64,000 nucleotides of DNA, from NCBI GenBank assembly GCA_038380435.1, contig JAWZYU010000030.1, positions 62,135,817-62,199,816 of the forward strand, read 5' to 3'. Positions within the stretch are counted from its first letter, which is position 1; each line of letters starts with the position of its first letter. Below the pieces are notes generated by a model that made no database searches, was not told the DNA's origin, and saw only the letters and a list, made by a program, of their open reading frames with translations. This DNA is from Ryuthela nishihirai. Taxonomy: Eukaryota > Arthropoda > Arachnida > Araneae > Heptathelidae. This document shows, piece by piece, positions 23,511 through 34,559 of the stretch. Position numbers and translations under genes: made by a program.

Positions 23511-24239
23511 GCAGACAATTACCAAATGTAAACTTAAACCTTCTTGATTAGTTATATAGAAGGTAAGCTTGCCCTGTCCTCTTACTTCCAAATCGATAAG
23601 CTTGAAGGGAAGGTTGCCCAAACCCTTTTGATTTGAGGCCAAATTTTTTAACCCATCTCATGGAGTCTTTTTTAACTTTCCTATACTTTTTAGTATTTTC
23701 CTAAAATTTCAAGCAGGCTGAAGAGTGGGGTTCCAAAATGTCTCAAAACTGAATAAAATACCCAAAGAAAGTTCTAATTCATATTGAAAAAGCCCATGGT
23801 TATTAATAAATTTCCCAGCACCAGAATCAGAACTATGTAGAGTGAAGTTGTTCAATACTTAATTTTCATTGCATTAGTATTTGCAGTAGCTTAGTTGCTG
23901 AATTTTTTGTATTGATGAATTGGTTGTTGTTTTTAATTGCTATGTTGATGCTTATTGCATATGTAAATTAGAATTTATGGTCTAGTATTGTGTGTACTAT
24001 TTAAGTGTTTTCAAATGATGCTTGTGACTTTAAGAGCAAGTGAAAGAATATATTCACTAAATTTTAGTAAATAATTAAGCAGTCACTACAACTATATATA
24101 TATATAATCTGTAAATACTAAATTAGCAAAAACAAGTGATTAAGAATTAATAATCAACAAATTTTTCCCTCAAAATAATAGCTAATTGGAGATCTAGAGC
24201 TAATTTGAGTTTTTTTTTCTGCTACATTTTTGGAAAAAA

Positions 24240-24435
24240 ATTTAAAATCATTGTTCTCAATACAATTCACCTCTATAAATAAATTAAATGTAAAATATAG
24301 AAACTCCAATTTCAAAATTCTGGTAAATTGTCTGTAAAACATGAATATTAAATTGCTTAAGTATAACATACACTCAAGTGCAAAAGTTAAATTGCAAAGA
24401 CAAAAATGCTGGTTGTTCAAACAGGTCAATGAATT
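24240..24435. repeat. Dispersed repeat, first copy (second at 26220-26400)
   Basis: TTGGTAAATTGTCTGTAAAA-like sequence, AACATACACTCAAGTGCAAA and AAGACAAAAATGCTG appear in the same order and orientation at about 26265-26375. The two copies flank the Tc1 and hAT relics between them. Confidence 0.8.
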
Positions 24436-24581
24436 TTAAAGAAAATTTTTATATACATAAGTCACAGTATGATTAAAATTCTAATTAGGAATAAAGATTA
24501 TAAGATAAAGTGTTGTGTGATTGTTATGTTTACATAAAAATACAAAAGTAGTCCAAGAGGTGAATGAAAACTCATGTTAAT

Positions 24582-24960
24582 AAGTCATGCAATCATTCCT
24601 GACAGCAATGCAGGGCTTACAATACCTCTTTATATTGTCAACAATGTTTCCAATCAAATAGAAGGGCAGTCCACTGATGCAATAGGGCTGCCTTAAGATC
24701 ATGGAAGCTTCTTTTAAGGAGAGTTGAGACTGGATTGAGACTTTTAAGGAGAGTTGCTCGTGTGCACTTTTGTTATAAGCGTAATCTTCATCTGGTCTCT
24801 AGGAAGAAGAGTTAGAAAGCATCCCAGATATGATCAGTAGAACTGAAACCAAGGCATCTTTCAGGCCAATTCATACATTCAAGATAATGATTTACCAGGT
24901 GTGCTACCAGTGAGCTCTGTATGTGTTGACATTTTCATTAGGGAAAGGCTCCCCCCCCCC
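24582..24960 (-). pseudogene. Tc1-like transposase, C-terminal relic
   Basis: On the minus strand the sequence reads HLVNHYLECMNWPE and DHIWDAF, matching the Tc1 pattern around the last catalytic residue. It ends LPFYLIGNIVDN and YCKPCIAVRNDCMTY, the counterpart of the RCEACIAVRGDHTPY terminus seen at 1387-1423. Frames shift several times. A homopolymer of C at about 24950-24963 marks its upstream edge. Confidence 0.7.
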
Positions 24961-25232
24961 CCCACAAAAAAAAATAAATTGTTCGAAAGTGAATTATTTA
25001 TTAATTTTTGTCATCTAAAATGGATTGAAACTAATTTAAACTATACTTTAAAACACAATAAGATGTGATATCAACAGAATTTACAATAAATTTGTGATGA
25101 CAACATGCAATTTCAACAATATTCCTTTGTTTTGTTGACAGCCAATGGGTTTGGGCTCTTCTCACAAAAGAATTGCTTGTGTGCACTTTTGTTATAAGCG
25201 TAATCTTCATCTGGTCTCTAGGAAGAAGAGTT
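24754..25232 (+). repeat. 60-bp direct repeat pair, 59/60 identical
   Basis: A 60-base block starting TTGCTCGTGTGCACTTTTGT occurs at 24754-24813 and 25173-25232, differing at one base. The surrounding sequence is not similar, so a short segment was copied over 419 bp. The first copy lies inside the Tc1 relic. Confidence 0.92.
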
Positions 25233-25665
25233 TAATAGCAGAGCAGCAAGGTTGATCACAAAAGTTGTATAATGGCCTGAGTTTGTGCAAAGTTGGTTTT
25301 GACTTAATACATTGGGTACTTGGAAGCTGTCTGGTTCTTGTCAGAGAGAAGACTCCAGTGTGATATTTTTGCAATATTTAAACTGAGCTATAAAAAAAAT
25401 AATAAATAAATACCGGCCACATTAAAAGTCACTTTTTTTCTAACACAGCAACTGAATGTAAGAGTGGGAGTCTGTGTGAAAATATGAATATTTTAATGTG
25501 CAAGTTTTGCAACATTTGAGTGGGATGGAAAAATATGTTCTTGATAAACAGTAAAACAAGTAGAAATCATATTTCTAACAAAATGAAAGCAAATGCCTCT
25601 TAAAGCAGAATTTTTAACAGCAGTCAGCAATTCAAGGTTCCTTTAGTAGTGAAAAGAAAGCTAAA

Positions 25666-26050
25666 ATGGAGAAACACACATTAATTATTAATACTGTAAA
25701 AATGTGTCTAAAAGCAAAAGTTCTAATTCATAAACTTGATCAATCCACCATTTGTGACTATTTCTTAAAATATATACCTGGCTCTGGTGATCTTCCAAAT
25801 GGGAATGATTTGAGAAGAAAATGTACCTTCTTGTGGAGAAGCTGCTAAGGAAGAAAAATGTGCATCTTTCAAAGGAAAGGCATTTGTTACTGTATCAGGT
25901 GAAACATCTAGTACTAAAGGGAGATGTGTTTTTGCCATTCTTGCAGGAATGGTTAATGGCTCTAAAGATCAAGCTCATTATTTAGCCAATGTAAATTTAT
26001 TAGACACTGCTAATTCTACAACTTGTTGCCAAGCCATTGTCAGCACTTAA
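25666..26050 (+). pseudogene. hAT-family transposase relic
   Basis: An open piece (25666-25845) is followed, in other frames, by GKAFVTVSGETSSTKGRCVF and LLDTANSTTCCQAIVST. The pattern (V..DETTD..GRYV...L...NLL...NSTT...A) is the N-terminal part of the hAT RNase H fold in the CGGBP1/BED-related transposases. The first catalytic Asp equivalent is altered (S/G in VSGETSS). No C-terminal dimerisation domain was recognised. Confidence 0.6.
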
Positions 26051-26663
26051 AATTGAATATTCTAATTGAAATTATATTTTTATTTAATATTCTAATGTCC
26101 GTGAATTGATTTCAGATTCATCTCATTATATGGTGTTTTATTTCACTGTTCTTCAGACCTTATTAGGACAAAAATTTTTACATTATCAATGCTAGGCTCA
26201 TAGAGTTAACCTTTACAGTGATTGTTTTCCTTTGAAAGAATTTAAGGAGGTTAACTCTAATTTTAAAATTTTGGTAAATTGTCTGTAAAAAAGTAAATAT
26301 TAAATTCCTTAAGTGTAACATACACTCAAGTGCAAAAGTTGAGTTACAAAGACAAAAATGCTGATTGCTCAAACAAGTCTAATTTCAATTTGCTATGTCA
26401 AAAAACTGCTTTTCTCATCTTAAAGCAAATCTATTTCCAATTTCTGTGATTATAGGATAGAACTCTTGGTTCCAAGCAGTAATCTATTTAGATAATTGCT
26501 ATGAACCTATTTTATGTTTCTAAACACTTGGGAGCTTAAGAACTTGAATACGTCACTTTTGGTAGAAACATTTGAAGGTGAGAGTTTTTCCATCACAATT
26601 TGAGTTCAAATAAAATTCATTGCAGAAACATGTATGTAAACAGTATGATGGATATCATTATAA

Positions 26664-26702
26664 CAATCATACTGTTATATATCATATATAACAGTATGAT
26701 TG
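26664..26702. repeat. Perfect 39-nt palindrome (19-bp arms, one-base centre)
   Basis: CAATCATACTGTTATATAT and ATATATAACAGTATGATTG are exact reverse complements around a single C at 26683. Pairing stops immediately outside. Confidence 0.97.
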
Positions 26703-27303
26703 GATCATTTGTTTTGGGAAAAGTTGGATTTGATAAAATCAATCTTGATTCAACACTCTAAAAGACTATTCAGGCCTGAGACTAAGTGCTTTAAACAGCT
26801 GCTGTGATCAGAAGCAAACATCATTAAAAAAATTATGCTTACAGAAGCTTCCAAAATTTTTAAAAGTTTAGAAAGGCTGACCAAATAAGCAGAAAGTAAA
26901 ATCAATGCAATAAGTGTTATAAAGAAATTGGAAATTTGTTTAACCCATCTACTGTTGATGGCAAAGAAATGGTTTAATATTTCTTCTTTTTTGAATAGTA
27001 CAAATATCATTCCATTCTTCCATGCTTGCAATGAAACTAACATTGTAGGTGGAGTCAGCATTTTCACAGCAAATTAATTAGATCAACAAGAGTGAAAAGC
27101 CAAATATATTTTTAACCATGAAATGTAGCTACCCCAAATTCACTAAAGCCAACCCTCCAGTCAATATGAAGCACCAGCAAACAGTTTTGGTGAGAAATGA
27201 TACTTTAGTCTATGTAGTTTGTCATGACTGGTTGTCGAAGGAGTATGGCAGTACTATTGAAACACATATAATGTTTGCTTCAACCAGTAATGTATTTCAA
27301 TGG

Positions 27304-27400
27304 TAATTATGGTAATTCAATGTAAATCAATGTAATTATGGTAATTCAATGTAAATCAATGTAATTATGGTAATTCAATGTATTTCAATGGTAATTATGC
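27304..27400 (+). repeat. Minisatellite, ~3 x 29 bp
   Basis: TAATTATGGTAATTCAATG begins at 27304, 27333 and 27362, each followed by TAAATCAATG or TATTTCAATG. A partial fourth unit follows. Confidence 0.93.
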
Positions 27401-27404
27401 ATGA

Positions 27405-28700
27405 TGTTTCTATTTGTAAATGCTTAAATTTTTGAAAAATATAGCTAACACTTTTTTTTAAGTAATTTTAAGTATTTACATTTGTATTAATACATGCTAA
27501 ATGTTGCAATAAAATGCAACATCAATACAGAATTTTGAAATCAAAACACAAAAATAAATTTTTATATGTGGAAAAAGAATCTTCCTTTAATTATCATCCA
27601 TTAAAATGAACTCTGAGCCCACTTCACCTGCAGGTGAAATAAGATTCAGGGATCTTCACCTGATACCTCTCAAAAATATGGAGGTCAGTGCAGTCACTTA
27701 TCACATTCTGGTCTTAGCACATATTGCTGAGACCAGACTGTGAGTGGGAGTTAAGGGGACACATACCACTGATCGTCTTATATAGAGCCTCTTCTTTTGA
27801 AGCCTTCAAGGAAGCTTCCTTCTTGAAATTCTTCTTGTAGACAGAAGTGTTCTATAACAACTAGCAGTTATAGCCAGATATCACTCATCTCATGATCTGA
27901 CACTTGGATGACCTGGTACTGGTATTCTCGCAACATAACTTATATCCTGAAATTGTCTCTAGAGCCTTGAAACCACCATTCAAGATACATTTAGTCATCT
28001 GATTTACATAGGTATGCAGCAATGTGCAAATGGCTGCATTGGTTATTTCAATGAATGCACAGATGATGCAGCTGCATGCATCATACAGTTGACTGTAAAA
28101 CTACACCACTGTTCCAACTAAGTATTGGTTCTAATATAAGTGGTAATCTAAATACTGTTCAACTAAAAGTGAGCATCATGCCTGCATTCTCACATGTTCA
28201 ATATACACCCATCAAAAATTGGTGTGCGGAATGATGAGCTTGTGGATGTTTTGCAACAAATAGTTGTGCAGCAGTGTGGATATTCTGTTGATACTCCCTC
28301 CATATACGAAATCACTGTCTTGCAGTACTTAGTATATAAGTATGCAGGAATGATACTCCTGGTTAAACAGCAACTCGTGTAGATTGGAAAATGATTAAGG
28401 GTTTTATAGTCGACTCCATAATGCTATACACAACAAGTGTGTGATCTTTGCATTTGAATAAATCTTACTTGCCACACACTAGGTTGTTAAAGTGTCAGCA
28501 ACAATTAGTTCTGGACAGACCTGGATCTAGAAAAAAATCGAGGAAGAATGGGGGGGGGGGGCGAGAAACACAATCGAGCTGGAACAATATAAAGGGTTGG
28601 TGGGGGAAGAGGCTGTAATATAACATTTCCCCCCTCTGTTTTTACAGGTCTTTGAAAAATTTATGAAATATAAACAAGTTAAATAATTTTTTGCCTCTTT
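27405..28700. other. Intronic sequence, nothing recognised
   Basis: No conserved protein, tRNA or repeat family was identified. Short open frames (for example 28194-28379) show no family match. A run of about 12 G at 28549-28561 stands out. Confidence 0.4.
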
Positions 28701-28729
28701 TGCCCATTCTGAAAGCTTCAAAGCTCTAC

Positions 28730-29070
28730 CACTTTTCTTTGAATTTGTGCATCCATTCCATAACATTGCCATATGAATAGGCATGATCCCCATATACTTG
28801 TGTTAAATTGGCATGAATTTTTTTGCGTCATACTAAGCTACATCCTTGTGAAAATGTAAAATCTTTCTCCATCATTAGTAGGCTCCATAGCAACAACACA
28901 TAAATTCTGCAGACCAAACTTTATACACTGCCAGCAAGGAGAGAACTTAGTTTTTAACATGTTATGACAAGTTTAGACAAGCTTTCTAACAAGTTGTAGC
29001 TCATTTAACTTCAGAGGAATGAGTGCAAATATACAGACATGTGTCAAGAACCTTTTGAACACCCTCCACA
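28730..29070 (-). mobile_element. Mariner element, 5' part (untranslated and terminal region)
   Basis: The segment parallels 42240-42540 plus 44570-44601 at many points (TGCATCCAT, AATCCCCATATAC, TGTGAAAA.TGTAAAATCTTT, CAGACCAAACTTTA). It ends GTGTCAAGAACCTTTTGAAC with ACCCTCCA, the terminal inverted repeat of that mariner. The transposase part is missing or too decayed. Confidence 0.75.
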
Positions 29071-29515
29071 TGCAATCTTTGCTACTGGAATTTTGTGCTG
29101 CAAAAGTGTCTGCAAATACTTTTGAAGTTAACATTGCTAAATTCTGCAAGTCATGACCCTAGAAGCATTGCAACTATACTCATTGGGAAAGTGGAAAAAG
29201 CTCCTCCCCTCCTCCTCCCAACTTTTTTATATGCATCTGTTGCTTCTACACATAAGATATCACTTGTATCTGAGTTATCATCTGAAAAAGAACTTGGTGC
29301 AACACACTATAGACGATGTGTTGTAATACCAGATACATAATGTGACATTGAAGAATTTTGGTATGCTTTTGGTAATTACTGCTGTGGTTTTAATCATATT
29401 TATGAAGATGTGAATATTTATTTTACAAAATTTATTCATTGTGTTGTAACATTAATTTAAATTTTTAGCATTATTTTGAGTAATGTAATATTTGTGCTTT
29501 TTATTTTCCATACAG

Positions 29516-29620
29516 AAGACGAATGAGCAGGCATGCCTTAGGTTGTTTTTAGACTATCATGGATTGTCTTTGATGTGGAGTTGGATGGTGGATGTGGTAG
29601 ATTTACAGCTGAAAGCAAAG
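29516..29620 (+). CDS. SETD2: SETD2-like internal exon (conserved FLDYHGLSLMWSWM block)
   Basis: This exon has 35 codons in phase 0/0, acceptor TTTTCCATACAG and donor GTTAAT. It contains ACLRLFLDYHGLSLMWSWM, which parallels the SETD2 segment with CLKSFLERHGLSLLWIWM in vertebrates, a conserved block of the linker region between post-SET and the charged C-terminal part. It follows the preceding exon without loss of frame across a 6.3-kb intron holding a piggyBac-type MITE, a Tc1 relic and an hAT relic. No stops or frameshifts are present. The short length and the codon-clean frame amid AT-rich intron argue for a live exon. Confidence 0.92.
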
Positions 29621-29877
29621 GTTAATATCCATTATAATTTTTTTTTTCCTTTTCCAAATTGCAGTTAAACATTTGTTGCTTTTTGTGCATTTTTTTAAAG
29701 ATAAAAACAATGTTTACTACTGCCTTATACAATATATATATATTACCAAGTAGTTGGTCATTTCTGTTTAAAAAATTTGAATATTCTTTAATTTTTAAAT
29801 GCAGTTTTTCTCTGTGGTATAATAATATCTGCTTAGTTGAACTTCAAATTTACTTTTAAAAAATAATAAATTATTCC

Positions 29878-30060
29878 TCAAGCAGCTGCTTGTCACTGAG
29901 GTCTGAGAGCCTGTCAGTATAACATGTCATAGGGAAGGTCTATGAGAAAGGTAAAATCTTGGTAGAAAGACAACCCAAGAAAAGAAATATCCATTCCTTA
30001 TCTGGTATTTGAACTGAAGTCTTTATGATACCCAGCCAAGCATGCTAAATACTTAGCTAT
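29878..30060 (-). repeat. SINE family A, minus strand
   Basis: CCTCAAGCAGCTGCTTGTCA at the start is the inverted family A 3' end. The B-box complement is mutated (GGTATTTGAACTGAAG), followed by AGCCAAGCATGCTAAATACT, the inverted tRNA-like head. It is older than the 1765 and 3191 copies and lies shortly after the 29516 exon. Confidence 0.8.
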
Positions 30061-30169
30061 GTCTATGCACTTTTTTTTTTTACTTTTCATCAAAAGTTAA
30101 ACACACACACACACACACAAAATCCTTGGGCAACCATGGTGGTTTAAAAGGCTGTGTAATTTACTTCTC

Positions 30170-30845
30170 CAAATATATCTGTCCTGAGCTACAGCTGCTG
30201 CATTTGGCCAATGTATGCCAATTCTAACAAGGTCCTATTTGGCATTGTCTGCCCACTGCATTCTAAGTCTTCCCCTTTTTCTGAGGCATTTAGGCACACT
30301 GTTCATAACCCTGTTTACCAATCTGTGATTATGCATATGGACAGTATGACCAATGCAATCTCTATCTACGCAATATGCTGCTCAAACGAGGTTGGGAACT
30401 TCTTTGCCTAATCTCATTATTAATAAAGTCGAACCATCTTGTCAGCCTTTTTGAAATCTATGAAGGTAGTAACCACAGGTTTCTGAAACTCTAAACATTT
30501 CTCAAGAATCAGCCTAAGTGAAAAAATTTGATCTATACATCCCCTACCACTTTGAAATTCCAACCACTTAATTCTATTATGCACAATAATGGAAAAAACT
30601 TTACCTGGCACAGAAAGTAGACTGATTCCCTATAATTAACAAATGAACTGCAGCCACTTTTCCTAAAAAAAATAGGGATAATAATAGCTCTGACAAAATC
30701 CTTAGAAATGACACATTCATCATAAAAAAATTCCAGTATTTCATTCAGCCATGTGACATCAGAAACATTCCCAGCTCTAAGCATGTCAGTTGTAGTTTCA
30801 CCTACCCCTGGAGATTTATGTAATTTTAATTTAGAAATATCCAGT
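30170..30845 (-). pseudogene. LINE fragment with internal deletion
   Basis: From 30170 to about 30420 the minus strand matches the extreme C terminus of the 48-51 kb LINE (WADNVKQD..., LRKKGRP.. region). It then jumps at about 30421 to the reverse-transcriptase fingers and palm: CIDQIFSLRLILEKCLEFQK, FIDFKKAD, and upstream MLRAGNVSDVTWLNEIL and FVRAIIIPIF. It preserves the segment around CIDQIFSLR that copy 48010-51385 has lost. Stops and frameshifts are present throughout. Confidence 0.82.
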
Positions 30846-30862
30846 GTCCCATTAATTCATCA

Positions 30863-32258
30863 CAATGTCAGTTTATTGAAGCATCAGTTCATCTCAATGA
30901 TAGAAATAGGATTTTATTGACTTTCTATATATGTTCTCAAATGGATTATTTAATTTTGACTTTGAGAGGTAAAATGTGCATAGTTGAATTTTCCTCAGAA
31001 ATTAATTAAAACTTAAATAACAAGTATTGTTTCAAACCATTTAATAAAATGCATATTTTAAAAGTTTGTCTAATGATTATTTTAATATTTGGCAATTATG
31101 AATGATGTTTATGAAAGATAGTTTATTGTTAAATATTCCAGCTTCCATAACTCTTATACTGAACGAATATTGTGAAAATTGTGATATAAATGGATTTGAT
31201 TGTTATCTCTATTTTATCTTCATTCACATTTTTCCATTAAATGCATATTTTAAAAGTTATAGAGCTTGGATGTTAGATTCCCATTGAGATGGCATGGAAA
31301 TTCTCCATTTTGCTAGGTTTTGGGTAAATTGTTCCAAAATCATTTATTGAAATGAGTTTTTTGAAATTCAGTTTTTTGATTAACAGCTATTTCTAATGAC
31401 CATTTTCTCAAAAACATAGAGTTTTTCAAAAAATAAGTGCATATTACATAAAAGATATTCGTTGTTTTCTTTTTTCAGATAAGTTAAAAAAAATTAATTT
31501 TTTTCTGTTGGATAAGATATTTCATCAATATGGATAGATATTGATGAAATATTACCATTAGCATTTTTTAAATTTCCCACTAGCTTAAATTACCCACTGA
31601 TGATCTAAAAATTTGGAAAATGACATAATTTTAAATGAATATTATAAACTATTTATGCTATAAATTTGAAATTTTATTGGTGTAGTGTCAATGACAAGGT
31701 GCTAAGGGATTTACACTGAAAGCAAAGATTTATCCCCCTTACACAGTGTGGAAGTAACTTTTGTTTTAAGAACAAATTTTTGAACACTTTACCTTGAACC
31801 TACCACAATGAAGAATTTCCATGTCATCTCAATGGCAATCTAGCATCGAAGCTCTATAACTTTTAAAGTATGCATTTAAGGAAAAATGTGACTGAAGATA
31901 AAACAGGGATCATAATCAAATCTATTTATATTTGAATTTTCAACAATATTTGTTCACTATTTAAAGAGTTGTGGAAGCAGAAATATTTAACAATCAAATT
32001 ATCTTTCATAAATGTCATTCATAATTGTCTAATATTGAAATAATCATTAGGCAAACATTTAAAATTGCATATTTTATTGAAGGGTTTAAAACAATACTTG
32101 TTACTTAAGTTTAAATTTCTGAGAAGAATTCTTATGACTCATATTTTACCTCTCAAAGTCAAAATTAAATAATTCATTTGAGCACAGATGTAGAAAGTCA
32201 ATGAAATCTTATCTCTGTAACTGTGCTGAACTGATTCTTCAGTAAACTGATGTCACGA
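30863..32258. repeat. Foldback element, two ~450-bp arms
   Basis: The arm at 30863-31318 is mirrored at 31803-32258. Matching landmarks include TCATTGACTTTCTA, ATTTAATTTTGACTTTGAGA, AAATAACAAGTATTGTTT and TTATAGAGCTT, at about 85 percent identity by eye, with a spacer of about 480 bp of plain AT-rich sequence. No coding potential is visible. A truncated relative sits at 3524-4260. Confidence 0.85.
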
Positions 32259-32299
32259 TGATTTATGTAGAATTGAAATAGGCAAAGTAACGAGACTGT

Positions 32300-33480
32300 G
32301 AAATAAGTCCAATATTGAAGCCAGAAATGTATCTATCCTTATTAAAAACAATAAGAGTAGTACTAATCATGTTTAGAACATCACTGAAATGCTCAGCTCA
32401 TCTAGCCATTGCAGAATCCTTTTCTTCAATAGCCTTACCAAGTTTATTCTTCAGTTCTTGTATACCTGTCTGTTTCTTCCCACACAATACATTAACTATT
32501 TGGTACAACTCCTGCTGTTGTGCTGTCTAACTGCTTCCTCTGCTTTGTTGGGGCAGGGGTGGCTCAGTCGGTAGCGCGCCAGGCTCATAATCTGTAGTTC
32601 CCAGGTTCGAGTCCCAGCTGGGTCAGCGTTTAGATTTATCTCTGCAAAATTCCCCGCCCTGCCCATGGTCAGTACGGGACACCGATGGGCTTGGAAAGGC
32701 CACCGTCCGTCGGATGGGACGTTAAGCCGTGGCCCCGTGTGCGGGAGAGCCATACCCTGTGCACGTTAAAGAACACGCTGGATTGCCTTGATGGGAGGCT
32801 ACCATCTGTCTCCCAACAGCTTGTTCCAGTGGGTCCCCTCCCCCAACCTTCTCTGAGCCTTCGGGGTCCATGTGACCTGGCCATTTAGCCCATGGTGTGC
32901 AAAAAAGTGCCGCTCAGAGGTAAAACAACCCAACCCTCTGCTCTGTCAGCCAAGGTGTCAAACAAAAGATTTCTATCAGATATTAACTGATCCTTTACAC
33001 ATTTGTTAAACTTGGGTAATGTTGTCTCTCAGAACTAGTATGTTGGTCCAGTTTATCCCTGAAATTCTTCCTTTCAGAAATAAGCTTCAGTGTCTTATCA
33101 CTCAAATGACTGTCATCTCTAGTTGTTTTTATCCAAGAGAATACTGTATCAAGAAATGCCTATTTAGGCTGATCCCATTCTTCCTCTATTTCAGTAGTAA
33201 GCAAACCATGATTGTCATAACGACTGAATATCTTTCATGGTATGCTTTGGCTGTATATAGGTCTTTAGAGCTTCAGTGTTAAAGGTAATTCTCTTAACCT
33301 CAGCAGAGTATTTCTTAAACATTGATTGCAAGATACTTTTGACAAGATAATAGTCAGACCCAATTCTGGCATCCCTGTATGAACTGGTATTCCTAATAGA
33401 ATTAGTCCATTTGCTGCTAATTATTATATAATTGATCATATTCCTACACAATCCATCAGGTAAAACCTAAATGTAATTTG
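32300..33480 (-). pseudogene. LINE fragment: endonuclease C terminus to start of reverse transcriptase
   Basis: On the minus strand, from 33450 downward, it reads NMINYIIISSKWTNSIRNTS, ARIGSDYYLVKSILQ (family SDH motif altered to SDY) and FNTEALKTYIQ. Downstream of the SINE insertion, the linker matching 49800-50030 follows. It is collinear with the 48-51 kb LINE and shows its undisturbed sequence at the point where that copy carries a hairpin. Stops are frequent. Confidence 0.85.
32549..32934 (+). mobile_element. SINE family B, full length with target duplication
   Basis: The 386-bp copy opens with a tRNA-Met-like head (TGGCTCAGTCGGTAGCGCGC, anticodon stem CCAGG, loop CTCATAA with CAT, B box GGTTCGAGTCC). 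A conserved body (GATGGGACGTTAAGCC, GGGAGAGCCATACCCTGTGC) and tail GTGCAAAAAAGTGCCGCTCA follow. Flanking CCTCTGCTTTGT (32537-32548) and CCTCTGCTCTGT (32935-32946) form a 12-bp target duplication within the LINE. Of the family B copies here it looks the youngest. Confidence 0.93.
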
Positions 33481-33757
33481 AAAAAGGCTTACAAAATCAT
33501 TAATAAACATTATCAACAATATTGTTAAAGCATATTTCTTGTAACTTCATTATTATTTAACATCAAATTAGATGCACAAAAAATGTAATGTGTGCTAGAA
33601 ATAAAAAAAGCACTATTAATTCAAACCCCATGTGCATTAAAAAATTGATATATTATTTGATATTTGGCAAATAATGAAATTAACACGTGTTTTTATAGCT
33701 AAATATAAATGACAATCACAGCGTTACCTGCTGACTTTTTGATGTTGATAAATCAAT

Positions 33758-33947
33758 AAATATTTTGCAGAAAAAATTTTGCTGACATACGGGACTTGAA
33801 CCCGCATCTCTCCAGAAACATGCCAGAGTATTCTACCAGGAAAAAAGACAGCTGGCATTAGTTCAATGGTAGAATACTCTGGCATGTTTCTGGAGAGATG
33901 CGGGTTCAAGTCCCGTATGTCAGCGAAATTTTTTCTGCAAAATATTT
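33758..33947. repeat. Near-perfect 81-bp palindrome built on a tRNA-like sequence
   Basis: Arms 33758-33838 and 33867-33947 are reverse complements at 80 of 81 positions, with a 28-base spacer. The right arm plus spacer holds a complete tRNA-like unit (GGCATTAGTTCAATGGTAGA, loop CATGTTT, B box GGTTCAAGTCCC). The left arm holds only its inverted 3' part. It is the same family as 20683 and 21044. Confidence 0.95.
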
Positions 33948-34205
33948 CTTGTTTTTATAGTTGTTAATGAAAAGAAAAGTATAGAAATAATAAACATGCA
34001 TTAATAATATAATGCAAAAAACTTCACAGCAAACAGGACACCATTTTTAGTTGAAATACAGCAGGGCCTATTTTATCATGCAGTTGGAAATGTAATTTTG
34101 TGCAGTTGTTAATTTATGCATTATTGTTATTTTACAAATCAAATCATAATAGCAGAGCAGTATCTCAGCAATATTATAAAGGTGTCTTTTCAGAATCTAC
34201 TGAGG

Positions 34206-34465
34206 GCAGGGATTGGCTCAGTTGGTAGTGCACCAGGCTCATAATCTGCAGTTCCCAGGTTCAAGCCAGCATTGAGATTTGTCTTTGCTAAACCTCTCCC
34301 TTCTCCTTAGTCAGAAAGGGAAAATTTGATGGCCTTGGGAAGTCATCTGGTTATTGGATGGGATATTAAACCCTCATGGCCCCATGTGCAGGAGATCCAC
34401 ACCTTATCACATTAAAGAATAAGCTGGACAGCCTCAACTAAAGGCCACCATCATATCATTAACTC
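34206..34465 (+). repeat. SINE family B, diverged copy
   Basis: GATTGGCTCAGTTGGTAGTG and CCAGGCTCATAATCTGCAGT form the tRNA-Met-like head, and the B box is damaged (GGTTCAAGCC). The body TGGATGGGATATTAAACCC and CACATTAAAGAATAAGCTGG follows. The 3' end is lost near CATCATATCATT. Confidence 0.85.
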
Positions 34466-34559
34466 AATATTACACATCATTTTAAAGCTCTTTGTGTGGG
34501 GAACTGGTTCATGTTTCGTAATGTGCATTGAACCTTTATTACATTTTATAAAATGTTCA

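Noticed and set aside
26750..27067. Minus-strand 105-codon frame as an hAT transposase C terminus
   Set aside because: It lies near an hAT relic but on the opposite strand, and no dimerisation motif could be recognised.
28527..28793. Open minus-strand frame around the G run
   Set aside because: Composition is driven by the homopolymer and by mariner untranslated sequence; no family match.
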